From: JBFWWW01 sp050245975
GTDB taxonomy: Bacteria > Pseudomonadota > Alphaproteobacteria > Rhizobiales > Hyphomicrobiaceae
Reading direction: 5' to 3'
Length of the DNA stretch: 16,943 nucleotides
Assembly (NCBI GenBank): GCA_050245975.1
Contig: JBFWWW010000071.1
Coordinates: forward strand, 1 to 16,943
Position 1 is the stretch's first letter; each line of letters starts with the position of its first letter. Below are positions 1 through 6,744 of this stretch, one piece after another. The notes under the pieces are model-generated. The model worked only from the letters and a program-made list of their open reading frames with translations. It was not told the DNA's origin and searched no databases. The translations under genes were made by a program, and so were the position numbers.

Positions 1-1
1 T

Positions 2-541
2 GCCGCGGTGCGCACGCTGCGCGACACGATCGCCTCGGCCTTCGCCTCCAACACCGTGGCCCTCGGTCCCCGCACCGTCGCGCTCGAGATCGGCGACGGC
101 TTCCTGCGCTCCAAAACGATGGCGATCGCCGCGCCCGACGGCAACGCCACGGGTCAGGCAAGCCTGGACTTGCAGAACTTCCGCTTTGCGACCGACTGGA
201 AGATCGAGGCGAAACCCGTAGCCTCCCGCTCGGGCGCTGCGCCGGCGGCGCTGCCGCTCGTCACGGTCGGTCTTTCTGCTCCCGTCGGATCACTCGCGTC
301 CGCCGAGCCGACCATCGGTATCGATGCGCTGGAGCGCGAGCTGTCCGTCCGCCGCATGGAGCGCGACGTCGAGGTTCTCGAGCGCCTGCGTCAACAGGAT
401 GAAGCGCGTGCGCGCCGCGAGGCGGAGCGGCGTGCCGCCGAGCAGCGGCAGAAGGCCGCCGAGCCCGAGCCCCCCGTCATCATCGTGCCGCCCATCCCGG
501 CGCCCGCGCTGCCGCAACGGCCGGCCGACCGCCGCAGCTGA
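2..541 (+). CDS. AsmA-like protein, C-terminal part (5' end outside window)
   Basis: The reading frame is open from the first complete codon, so the N-terminus lies upstream; 179 residues plus stop are visible. The first part alternates small, polar and hydrophobic residues in beta-like strands. The segment that includes GQASLDLQNFRFATDW resembles the repetitive beta strands near the end of AsmA/AsmA-2 family proteins, which are inner-membrane-anchored periplasmic proteins implicated in envelope lipid transport and assembly. After about residue 110 it becomes a highly charged helix rich in E, R and A, followed by a proline-rich tail with PPVIIVPPIPAPALPQRP. No catalytic motif is visible. The charged helix plus proline tail is a low-complexity extension, so the family call rests only on the short beta-rich part. 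It could also be another large periplasmic beta-rich protein. Confidence 0.55.
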   Translation, partial: AAVRTLRDTIASAFASNTVALGPRTVALEIGDGFLRSKTMAIAAPDGNATGQASLDLQNFRFATDWKIEAKPVASRSGAAPAALPLVTVGLSAPVGSLASAEPTIGIDALERELSVRRMERDVEVLERLRQQDEARARREAERRAAEQRQKAAEPEPPVIIVPPIPAPALPQRPADRRS

Positions 542-788
542 GAGCCGCGCCGACCGGCGCGTCTTGACAAATACCTGCGACGCTCCACATTTCCCCTATG
601 ACGACGGCAAACGCATATTTTCTCCGGACCCGTACGGTCGCGGTTTCCTAGCCCCCGGTCCGGCCAGTTCGTGCCGAACCTTCGGGGCGAGCGATAGCTG
701 TCGTTTTTCAATCCCCAAACGCGACGATCCGTCTGCCGGCACCTGATGCGTGCTGGCATCGGCGGCTTTCTTCCATGGAGTGTATGCC
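542..788. other. Intergenic region with possible promoter or leader
   Basis: This is 247 bases between the AsmA-like stop and the GTG start of the Rnk-like gene. It contains a perfect -35 hexamer TTGACA at 564-569, but the matching -10 position (about 586-592) is poor. Downstream there is a 7-bp inverted repeat (CCGGACC 624-630 / GGTCCGG 657-663) and a smaller one (GTTCG 667-671 / CGAAC 675-679), then a run of five T at 704-708. This could be the promoter and structured leader of the downstream gene or a small RNA; I recognise no known RNA family. No protein gene with a plausible ribosome-binding site is seen here. Confidence 0.25.
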
Positions 789-1307
789 GTGAACAGACTT
801 CACGACGCCGAGATGCTGCCCGCCCTCATTGTCAGCAGCACCGATCACCGCAGGCTTATGAACCTGGCCGATGCGGTGGAGGACCGCGTCCCGGACGTCG
901 CCGACGTGCTTCGCGCGGAGCTTGAGCGTGCGCAGGTGGTGGCTGCCGGCGATGTCCCGACGGATGTCGTGCGCATGGGATCGATCGTCGAGTACAGCTC
1001 CGACGTCGACCGGCGCCGGCGTGTCGAGCTGGTTTTTCCCGGCGATGCCGATATCGCCAAGGGACGGATTTCGATCCTGACGCCGATCGGTGCGGCCCTC
1101 ATCGGGCTTGCGCCCGGCCAGTCCATTGCCTGGACGGCGCGGGACGGGCGCCGGCATTCGCTGACCGTGCTTTCGGTCGAGCCGCCCGTCGCGGCTCCGG
1201 TCGACGCCTCCGCTTCCGTCGTCCCCTTGGACAACCGTCGGCGCGGCCTTGACGGCGTCGCGCCGGCTCGTCCGGACGGAGACGATCCGGGCCCCCGCGC
1301 CGCCTAG
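789..1307 (+). CDS. Rnk-like GreA/GreB C-terminal-domain regulator
   Basis: 172 residues starting at GTG 789, which has GGAG at 777-780 with an 8-base spacer. A GTG at 750 in the same frame would add 13 residues but has no such site. The N-terminal part reads ALIVSSTDHRRLMNLAD, typical of the alphaproteobacterial 'nucleoside diphosphate kinase regulator' (Rnk) group. The C-terminal half, about residues 75-150, matches the FKBP-like GreA/GreB C-terminal domain, including VRMGSIVEY, RVELVFPGDAD and GRISILTPIGAALIGLAPGQSI. Such proteins bind RNA polymerase near the secondary channel. The long Gre coiled coil is missing, so cleavage-factor activity is not expected. A disordered A/P/D/R-rich tail follows. 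It is convergent with the ribbon-helix-helix gene, and no clear terminator lies in the 33-base gap. The domain assignment is firm; the physiological role is inferred. Confidence 0.85.
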   Translation: MNRLHDAEMLPALIVSSTDHRRLMNLADAVEDRVPDVADVLRAELERAQVVAAGDVPTDVVRMGSIVEYSSDVDRRRRVELVFPGDADIAKGRISILTPIGAALIGLAPGQSIAWTARDGRRHSLTVLSVEPPVAAPVDASASVVPLDNRRRGLDGVAPARPDGDDPGPRAA

Positions 1308-1340
1308 GCGGGAAAGGCTCTGCAGGGCGACCGGGGCGTC

Positions 1341-1577
1341 CTACCGCTCCGGTTTCCCGCTGCCGTCATACCCGCGGTAATAATCGAGGATCCAGACCCG
1401 CACCGCGCTCGACAGGCCGGCCTCGCCGCGCTTCTTGTCGATGCGCGCGACGAGGCGGACGAGCGGGATGTTCTCCTGCTGTGCGGCGACGCGCAGCGCG
1501 TCCCAGAAGGGGGCCTCGAGCGAAATGGACGTTTTGTGTCCGGCGATCGTGAACGAGCGCTTCACCGGGCGGCTCAT
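1341..1577 (-). CDS. Ribbon-helix-helix domain protein (RHH_4-type)
   Basis: 78 residues, starting at ATG 1577, which overlaps the stop of the DUF4169 gene as ATGA, so translation is coupled. The N-terminus RPVKRSFTIAGHKTSISLE has the alternating basic/hydrophobic strand followed by 'TSISLE' that is typical of RHH_4-type proteins. This is followed by a helix, FWDALRVAAQQENIPL, and a second helix, LSSAVRVWILDYYRGY. RHH proteins dimerise through the strand and insert it into the DNA major groove, so a DNA-binding role is plausible, but the target is unknown. In alphaproteobacteria this family is commonly encoded with DUF4169 near fumC, as here. There is no toxin partner next to it, so I do not call it an antitoxin. 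Confidence 0.85.
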   Translation of the reverse strand: MSRPVKRSFTIAGHKTSISLEAPFWDALRVAAQQENIPLVRLVARIDKKRGEAGLSSAVRVWILDYYRGYDGSGKPER

Positions 1578-1771
1578 GCGTCGCGCTTGTCCTCGTCACG
1601 CGCCAGCCGTGCGCCTTCGAGCCTGCGTTTTTCAAGCTCCAATGCGGATTCGGTTCGCTCGCGCTCGTGGCGCGGGCGGCCGAACTGCGCCCGGTTCTGC
1701 TCGGCCTTTCGCAGCCGCTCCGCGCGCGCCCTGGTCTTGCGCGCCTGTCGCAGGTTGATGATATCGCCCAT
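1574..1771 (-). CDS. DUF4169 family small basic protein
   Basis: 65 residues, starting at ATG 1771, with AGGA about 10 bases upstream. The N-terminus MGDIINLRQARK is the hallmark of the DUF4169 family. The rest is a single, strongly charged predicted helix, rich in R, K, E and A, with no membrane segment or enzyme motif. The stop overlaps the start of the ribbon-helix-helix gene by four bases (ATGA). It follows fumC on the same strand after a 67-base gap that contains a hairpin. Function is unknown. The helical, basic character and the coupling to a DNA-binding RHH protein suggest the two products act together, but that is inference. Confidence 0.85.
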   Translation of the reverse strand: MGDIINLRQARKTRARAERLRKAEQNRAQFGRPRHERERTESALELEKRRLEGARLARDEDKRDA

Positions 1772-1811
1772 GGCACCAAGTCCTGCCGCAATTAGTCTGA
1801 ATGCAGAATGA

Positions 1812-1836
1812 AGGGCCGGTTGACCGGGCCCTTTTT
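1812..1836. terminator. GC hairpin downstream of fumC
   Basis: The left arm AGGGCCGG (1812-1819) pairs with CCGGGCCCT (1824-1832) around a TTGA loop, with one bulged C. Five T follow on the plus strand (1832-1836). For fumC, which is read on the minus strand, the hairpin lies six bases past the stop, but the run there is five A before the stem and only TTCATT after it. It therefore looks stronger as a plus-strand terminator, against antisense transcription, than as the fumC terminator. It may attenuate readthrough from fumC into the DUF4169/RHH pair. Confidence 0.5.
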
Positions 1837-1838
1837 CC

Positions 1839-3230
1839 TCACTCCGGCCCGATCATCTTCTCCGGGCGCACGACGGCGTCGAACTCGGCCTCCGTCACGT
1901 ACCCCCCGCCCACCGCCTCCTGGCGCAGCGTGGTGCCGTTCTTGTGCGCCGTCTTGGCGATCTTGGCCGCGTTGTCGTAGCCGATCTTGGGCGCCAGCGC
2001 CGTCACGAGCATCAGCGAGCGGTCGAGCGCGGCCTTGATGTTGTCCTCGCGCGCCTCGATGCCGACGATGCAGTTGTCCGTGAAGCTGACGGCGGCATCG
2101 GACACCAGCCGAACCGACTGCAGGAAGTTGTACGCCATCACCGGGTTGAACACGTTGAGCTCGAAGTGGCCCGAGGCGCCGGCGAACGTCAGCGTGGCGT
2201 TGTTGCCGAACACCTGCGTGCAGACCATCGTCAGCGCCTCGCACTGGGTCGGGTTCACCTTGCCGGGCATGATCGAGGATCCCGGCTCGTTCTCGGGCAG
2301 CGACAGCTCGCCCAGGCCCGAGCGCGGCCCCGATCCGAGGAAGCGGATGTCGTTGGCGATCTTGAACAGGCTCGCCGCCACCGTGTTGATGGCGCCGTGG
2401 CTGAACACCATCGCGTCGTGCGCGGCCAGCGCCTCGAACTTGTTGGGTGCCGAGGTGAACTTCATGCCGGTGATGGCGGCGATGCGCTCGGCGACCTTCT
2501 CGGCGAAGCCCTTCGGCGCGTTGAGGCCGGTGCCGACGGCGGTGCCGCCCTGCGCCAGCTCCATCAGCGCCGGCATCGTCTGCTCGATGCGCGCGATGCC
2601 GTTCTCGATCTGCTGCGCGTAGCCGGAGAACTCCTGCCCCAGCGTCAGCGGCGTTGCGTCCTGTGTGTGCGTGCGGCCGATCTTGATGATCTTCGACCAC
2701 GCCTGCGCCTTGTCGTTGAGCGCGTTGCGCAGCTTCTGCAGGGCCGGGACGAGGCGGTGGTGGATCTCTTCCGCGCAGGCGATGTGCATGGCCGTCGGAT
2801 AGGTGTCGTTCGACGACTGGCTCATGTTGACGTGATCGTTGGGATGAACCGGCTTCTTCGACCCCATCTCTCCGCCCAGGATCTCGATGGCGCGGTTCGA
2901 GATCACCTCGTTGGCGTTCATGTTGGATTGCGTGCCGGACCCGGTCTGCCAGACGACCAGCGGGAAGTGATCGTCGAGCTTGCCCTCGATCACCTCCTGC
3001 GCCGCCTGCACGATGGCCTTGCCGATCCTGGGATCGAGCCTGCCGAGGTCCATGTTCACTTCGGCTGCGGCGCGCTTGACGATGCCGAGGGCGCGGATCA
3101 CGGGGACGGGCTGTTTTTCCCAGCCGATCTTGAAGTTGCCGAGGGAGCGCTGCGCCTGCGCGCCCCAGTAGCGGTCGGCGGCCACTTCGATCGGTCCGAA
3201 CGTGTCGGTTTCGGTGCGCGTCTTGGCCAT
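1839..3230 (-). CDS. fumC: Class II fumarate hydratase (fumarase C)
   Basis: 463 residues, a normal full length. It catalyses reversible hydration of fumarate to L-malate in the TCA cycle in the cytoplasm, as an iron-independent homotetramer. The sequence carries the family signature GSSIMPGKVNPTQ at residues 317-329, with the catalytic-loop serine S318. The catalytic base lies in GRTHTQDATP at H188; both numbers coincide with E. coli FumC numbering. WQTGSGTQSNMNANEV (94-109) and HVNMSQSSNDTYPT (133-146) are the other substrate-contact segments. Starts at ATG 3230; GGGA lies eight bases upstream. The next genes on the strand are the DUF4169/RHH pair. The transglutaminase-like gene ends 96 bases upstream, so fumC probably has its own promoter in that gap, though none is obvious. 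Confidence 0.97.
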   Translation of the reverse strand: MAKTRTETDTFGPIEVAADRYWGAQAQRSLGNFKIGWEKQPVPVIRALGIVKRAAAEVNMDLGRLDPRIGKAIVQAAQEVIEGKLDDHFPLVVWQTGSGTQSNMNANEVISNRAIEILGGEMGSKKPVHPNDHVNMSQSSNDTYPTAMHIACAEEIHHRLVPALQKLRNALNDKAQAWSKIIKIGRTHTQDATPLTLGQEFSGYAQQIENGIARIEQTMPALMELAQGGTAVGTGLNAPKGFAEKVAERIAAITGMKFTSAPNKFEALAAHDAMVFSHGAINTVAASLFKIANDIRFLGSGPRSGLGELSLPENEPGSSIMPGKVNPTQCEALTMVCTQVFGNNATLTFAGASGHFELNVFNPVMAYNFLQSVRLVSDAAVSFTDNCIVGIEAREDNIKAALDRSLMLVTALAPKIGYDNAAKIAKTAHKNGTTLRQEAVGGGYVTEAEFDAVVRPEKMIGPE

Positions 3231-3326
3231 GGGGGCTGTCCCGGTTTGGTGCTGTGTCCGATGCGCCCGGAGTAGTCGCCGCGCGACGGAATGGCAAGAC
3301 CCGTTGTGCGGGCCGGCAAGGCCGGG

Positions 3327-4139
3327 CTACTGCTGCTGCTGCGCTGTCTGGTGCGCCACGTCCACGGCCACCGACAGGCGCTCCTCGTCGCCGCCGCGCC
3401 GGGCGCCGCGGATGGGGGCGGCGAGGTTGGCGTCCAGGCCGCAGGCAAGCCGGACGTAGCGCTCGGTCGGGCACACGGCATTGACCGCATCGAACGCGAT
3501 CCAGCCGAGGTCCTCGACCCAGCCTTCCATCCAGGCGTGGTGCGCTTCGGCCGTCTGCGTGCTGTCGACCAGGTAGCCGGTGACATACCGCGCCGGGATG
3601 CCGAGGCTGCGGGCCGCCGCGATGATGATGTGCGAGAAGTCCTGACAGACCCCGGACCCTTGCCTGAGCGCCCCGGCAGCCGTGGTGGTCGCGTCGGTGG
3701 TGCCGATCTTGTAGGTCATGCGCTCGCGCACGAGCGCCGAAAGGGCATGCAGCGTATCGAGGCTGCCGGGCTTGCGCGCCTCGCTGGCGAGCGCATGGAT
3801 GGCGTCGTCCGGCTGCGTATGGTCGGTCTGGCGCAGATAGACCCGCGGCGGCGAGATTTCCGCCAACCCCTTCACGACGCCGTTGCGGTCTTCGGTGTCG
3901 ACCGTGCCGGAGGCGATGATGGCGATCTCCGGCAGCGGCCCCGACAACGTCATCAGGTACGCCGGATTGCCGAAGCTGTCCCGGAACGGAAGCATGAACG
4001 CGCCGTCGGGCCCGGTCACCGTCCAGTCGAGGACGCGCTGGCCCTCGAAGGTTGCCGGCGTCATGCGCAGGCTCTGCACGCTGTAGGAGAGCGTGCGGGC
4101 ATAGGTGTAGCGGGTGATGTGGCGGACGGAAATGAGCAT
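3327..4139 (-). CDS. Transglutaminase-like cysteine peptidase
   Basis: 270 residues. The N-terminal about 85 residues (LISVRHITRYTYARTLSYSV) match the bacterial transglutaminase-like N-terminal domain. The catalytic core follows with the expected triad: Cys165 in GSGVCQDFSH, His201 in EAHHAWMEGW and Asp217 in WIAFDAVN. These proteins (COG1305) are usually peptidases or amidases of papain-like fold rather than true protein cross-linkers. No signal peptide or membrane segment is seen, so it is likely cytoplasmic. The C-terminus ends in a short glutamine run encoded by CAG repeats. Its ATG overlaps the stop of the alpha-E gene by one base (TGATG), so it is translated with it. It is the third gene of the ATP-grasp/alpha-E/transglutaminase operon. 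The substrate is unknown. Confidence 0.92.
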   Translation of the reverse strand: MLISVRHITRYTYARTLSYSVQSLRMTPATFEGQRVLDWTVTGPDGAFMLPFRDSFGNPAYLMTLSGPLPEIAIIASGTVDTEDRNGVVKGLAEISPPRVYLRQTDHTQPDDAIHALASEARKPGSLDTLHALSALVRERMTYKIGTTDATTTAAGALRQGSGVCQDFSHIIIAAARSLGIPARYVTGYLVDSTQTAEAHHAWMEGWVEDLGWIAFDAVNAVCPTERYVRLACGLDANLAAPIRGARRGGDEERLSVAVDVAHQTAQQQQ

Positions 4140-5086
4140 CAGTCTGCGAAGTGGTAGGCAGAAGAGATATCGAAGCCCAGCCGGCTGTTGCGGGCAATGA
4201 AGTCCCTCAGGAATTCGTGCAGGCCGGACTGGAAGATCGCCGTCATGTCGCCCTCGCGCAACCGTTGCGTCGTCTCTGCCGCCAGGGCGTGGCAGGAATG
4301 CCGCATGCCGTAGTGAGCCCCGAGCTCGTCGAGCGCCGGAAGAATCTCCTCATAGCAGGATCTGAGCGACCGCGGCATCTGCCGGTTGAGAATGAGATAG
4401 TCCGCGATCAGCCAGGGCCGGTAGGGCTCGCGATAGACCCAGCGATAGCTGCGGTGCGCCGAGACCGAGCGGAGGATGGCGGCCCATTGCACGTTGTCGA
4501 TGCCGCTGCCGACGAACTGCGCGTCGGGCAGCAGCAGGTAGTACTTCACGTCGAGGATGCGCGAGGTGTTGTCGGCCCGCTCCAGGAACGTGCCGATCTG
4601 GCTGAAGTAATAGGTGTCGTTGCGCAGGATGGTGTTGAGCAGCGCGCCGCGGAAGAGGGCGGAGCGGTCCTTGATCCAGTCGAACAGCCGCGGCAGCTCG
4701 TTCGAGGTCAGCCGCGCCGGGTCGATGGCCGCGAACTCGATCCAGGCCGAGTTGAGCGCCTGCCACATCTCCTTCGTCAGGGCCGTCCGTTGTGCGCGGG
4801 CGTTGCGCCGTGCGGTCGCGAGGCAGGAATAGACGCTCGAGGGATTGTCGCGGCTGAACAGCAGGAAGTTGACCACGTCGCTCGTCTCGAAGGTCTTGAA
4901 GCGCGCGACGTAGCCCTCCTCGCAGCCCGCGCTGCGCAGGGTGGAGCGCCATTCGCCCTCCCCGCCGTGGCCCGCGCCCGGCAGCAGGATGATCCGGTAG
5001 CCGACCTCCAGCAGGCGCGCCATGTTCTCTGCGCGCTCCATGTAGCGCGCCATCCAGAACAGGTCGTTCGCGGTGCGTCCCAGCAT
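4139..5086 (-). CDS. Alpha-E domain protein (COG2307)
   Basis: 315 residues. It begins MLGRTANDLFWMARYMERAENMARLLEVGYR, whose GRTA..LFW..RY.ERAEN pattern is the signature of the all-helical alpha-E family. Further family segments are SSVYSCLATARRNAR and the FLERADNTSRILDVKYY repeat, a second RADN..R copy that mirrors the first ERAEN..R. No catalytic motif is known. Across bacteria it is encoded between a circularly permuted ATP-grasp and a transglutaminase-like peptidase, as here, which suggests a scaffold or substrate-holding role in a ligation/hydrolysis system (inference). The start lies four bases after the ATP-grasp stop, and its stop overlaps the next ATG, so translational coupling on both sides is likely. 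Confidence 0.93.
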   Translation of the reverse strand: MLGRTANDLFWMARYMERAENMARLLEVGYRIILLPGAGHGGEGEWRSTLRSAGCEEGYVARFKTFETSDVVNFLLFSRDNPSSVYSCLATARRNARAQRTALTKEMWQALNSAWIEFAAIDPARLTSNELPRLFDWIKDRSALFRGALLNTILRNDTYYFSQIGTFLERADNTSRILDVKYYLLLPDAQFVGSGIDNVQWAAILRSVSAHRSYRWVYREPYRPWLIADYLILNRQMPRSLRSCYEEILPALDELGAHYGMRHSCHALAAETTQRLREGDMTAIFQSGLHEFLRDFIARNSRLGFDISSAYHFAD

Positions 5087-5090
5087 GCCT

Positions 5091-6509
5091 CTAGTCCAGC
5101 AGTACCCAGGTGTCTTTTGTGCCGCCGCCCTGGCTCGAGTTGACCACGAGCGACCCGTCGCGGAGCGCGACGCGCGTAAGTCCGCCCGGTGTCAGCCGGA
5201 CCCGGTCGCCGCCCACCAGCACGAACGGCCGCAGGTCGAGGTGCCGCGGTGCGATCGCGCCGTCCACCAGCGTCGGGCAGGTCGACAGCGCCAGTGTCGG
5301 CTGCGCGATGTAGCGGTGCGGCTCGGCCTTGACCTTCTGGCGGAATGCTTCGACGTCCGCCGCCGTCGACGCCGGCCCCACCAGCATGCCGTAGCCGCCC
5401 GAGCCGTGCGTCTCCTTCACCACCAGCTTGGCCATGTGCTCCAGCACGTAGGCGAGCTCGTCCGGCTTCCGGCAATTGTAGGTCGGCACGATTTTCAGAA
5501 TCGGCGGCTGGCCGGTGTAGAACTCGATGATCTCCGGCGTGTAGGTGTAGATCGACTTGTCGTCGGCGATGCCGGCGCCGGGGGCATTGACGATGGTGAC
5601 GCGGCCGGCACGGTAGAGATCGAACAGGCCCGGCACGCCCAGCATGGAGTCGCGGCGGAACACGAGCGGATCGAGGAACGCGTCGTCGAGCCGGCGGTAG
5701 ACGACGTCGACCTGCTTCAGGCCCTGCGTCGTCTTCATGTTGAGGGCGCCGTCCTGCACCACGAGGTCCTGCCCCTCGACGAGCTCGACGCCCATCTGGT
5801 CGGCGAGGAAGGAGTGCTCGAAGTAGGCGCTGTTGTGGATGCCGGGTGTCAGCAGGACGATGACGGGATCGCGGTCGAGGCCGTGCGGCGCCACGCTTTC
5901 CAGCGTCGCCCTGAGATCGCCCGTGTAGTTGTCGATGGTCGAGACGCGGTTGCGCGCGAAAAGGTCGGGGAACATGTGCATCATCGCTTCCCGGTTCTCC
6001 ATCATGTAGGAGACGCCGGACGGCGTGCGCGTGTTGTCCTCCAGCACGAAGAAGTCGCTCTCCGACGTGCGCACCAGGTCGATGCCTATGACGTGCGAGT
6101 AGATGCCGCGCGCAGGATCGACGCCCATCATCTCGGGCGCGAACGCGGCGTTTTGTATGATCAGCTCTTCCGGTATGCGGCCGGCACGGATGATCTCCTG
6201 CCGGTGATAGATGTCGTAAAGGAAGGCGTTGAGGGCGCGCACGCGTTGCTCGATGCCGGCGGCCAGGCGCCGCCACTCCGACGCGCTCAGGACACGCGGA
6301 ACGATGTCGAAGGGGATCAGGCGCTCGGTGGCGGCTTCCTCGCCGTAGACGGCGAACGTGATGCCGGTGCGGCGGAACAGGACCTCGGCTTCGCTGCGCT
6401 TGCGCTCGAGTTCGTCGATTTTTTGCGTTTGCAACCAGGGGTGAAGCAGACGGTAGGGCTCGCGCACCGTCTCGCCCGTGCCCATCATCTCGTCGAATGC
6501 CTTGGGCAC
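5091..6509 (-). CDS. Circularly permuted type 2 ATP-grasp protein (COG2308)
   Basis: 472 residues. The start is GTG 6509, supported by GGGAGG about six bases upstream. Family motifs are in place: EDNTRTPSGVSYMMENR (157-173), NAPGAGIADDK (308-318), VPTYNCRKPDELAYVLEHM (341-359), the glycine-rich nucleotide loop KETHGSGGYGM (365-375), LDLRPFV (424-430) and NSSQGGGTKDTWV (457-469). ATP-grasp enzymes of this type activate a carboxylate with ATP and join it to an amine or thiol, so a peptide ligase role is likely; the substrate is unknown. It is cytoplasmic, without signal or membrane segment. It heads the three-gene operon with alpha-E and the transglutaminase-like peptidase, and is divergent from the pca operon across a 235-base region. 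Confidence 0.94.
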   Translation of the reverse strand: MPKAFDEMMGTGETVREPYRLLHPWLQTQKIDELERKRSEAEVLFRRTGITFAVYGEEAATERLIPFDIVPRVLSASEWRRLAAGIEQRVRALNAFLYDIYHRQEIIRAGRIPEELIIQNAAFAPEMMGVDPARGIYSHVIGIDLVRTSESDFFVLEDNTRTPSGVSYMMENREAMMHMFPDLFARNRVSTIDNYTGDLRATLESVAPHGLDRDPVIVLLTPGIHNSAYFEHSFLADQMGVELVEGQDLVVQDGALNMKTTQGLKQVDVVYRRLDDAFLDPLVFRRDSMLGVPGLFDLYRAGRVTIVNAPGAGIADDKSIYTYTPEIIEFYTGQPPILKIVPTYNCRKPDELAYVLEHMAKLVVKETHGSGGYGMLVGPASTAADVEAFRQKVKAEPHRYIAQPTLALSTCPTLVDGAIAPRHLDLRPFVLVGGDRVRLTPGGLTRVALRDGSLVVNSSQGGGTKDTWVLLD

Positions 6510-6557
6510 CCAAGTCCTCCCTGAAGCCGCAGCCGTCCGGCTCTGCTCAAAGATAGC

Positions 6558-6592
6558 GCAGCCGGCGGCAAACGGACACGGCCTCCGGCTGC
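6558..6592. promoter_or_regulatory. Strong imperfect hairpin in divergent intergenic region
   Basis: The two arms GCAGCCGGCGGC (6558-6569) and GCCTCCGGCTGC (6581-6592) pair over 12 positions with one C/T mismatch and an 11-base loop. It lies 49 bases upstream of the ATP-grasp GTG and would fall in the leader of that operon. A related partial dyad, AGCCG TC CGGCT, sits at about 6530-6541, nearer the start. No T run follows on either strand, so it is not a standard terminator. It could be an mRNA leader structure or an operator for one of the divergent operons. Confidence 0.4.
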
Positions 6593-6640
6593 CTCATTTG
6601 CGGGCATAAAGGCCAGGCGGTAAGCTTTCGATGGCTGGCG

Positions 6641-6657
6641 CGCCTGTTCAGCAGGCG
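6641..6657. repeat. Inverted repeat upstream of pcaC
   Basis: CGCCTG (6641-6646) and CAGGCG (6652-6657) form a perfect dyad around a five-base centre, about 90 bases upstream of the pcaC start. In other alphaproteobacteria the pca genes are controlled by the LysR-type regulator PcaQ. This dyad is GC-rich and does not look like the AT-flanked PcaQ box I know of, so any operator role is speculative. A 6-bp dyad of this kind can occur by chance in DNA of this composition. Confidence 0.2.
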
Positions 6658-6744
6658 AACATCACGGCGCCGGGCGTTTACAGGAATCCGGTGCGTTGGC
6701 AGTGTTCTGGTCGGCCATGGCTGGCATGAGCAGGGAACGGTCCC

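Noticed and set aside
750..788. Earlier GTG start for the Rnk-like gene adding 13 residues
   Set aside because: GTG 789 has GGAG eight bases ahead, while the added residues have no family similarity.
1341..1771. DUF4169/RHH pair as a toxin-antitoxin system
   Set aside because: Neither protein resembles a toxin; the basic helical DUF4169 protein and recurrent fumC neighbourhood argue for another role.
1944..3275. Plus-strand frame of 443 codons antisense to fumC
   Set aside because: Antisense shadow; fumC matches E. coli catalytic numbering exactly on the other strand.
3314..3330. CCGGC/GCCGG hairpin just after the transglutaminase-like gene as a terminator
   Set aside because: Only 5 bp with a 3-base loop and no T run on the minus strand.
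3328..3345. CAG/CTG triplet run as a repeat expansion or phase-variable tract
   Set aside because: Only four codons encoding a short Gln tail before the stop; in-frame triplets would not switch the gene on or off.
1792..4197. Long open frame on the minus strand spanning fumC and the transglutaminase gene (801 codons)
   Set aside because: Composition is R/A/G/P/H-rich nonsense in an alternate frame of two clear genes; long alternate frames are usual in GC-rich DNA.
4777..6513. Long minus-strand frame over the ATP-grasp and alpha-E genes (578 codons)
   Set aside because: Shadow frame; the 5091-6509 frame carries all ATP-grasp motifs and a good GGGAGG site.
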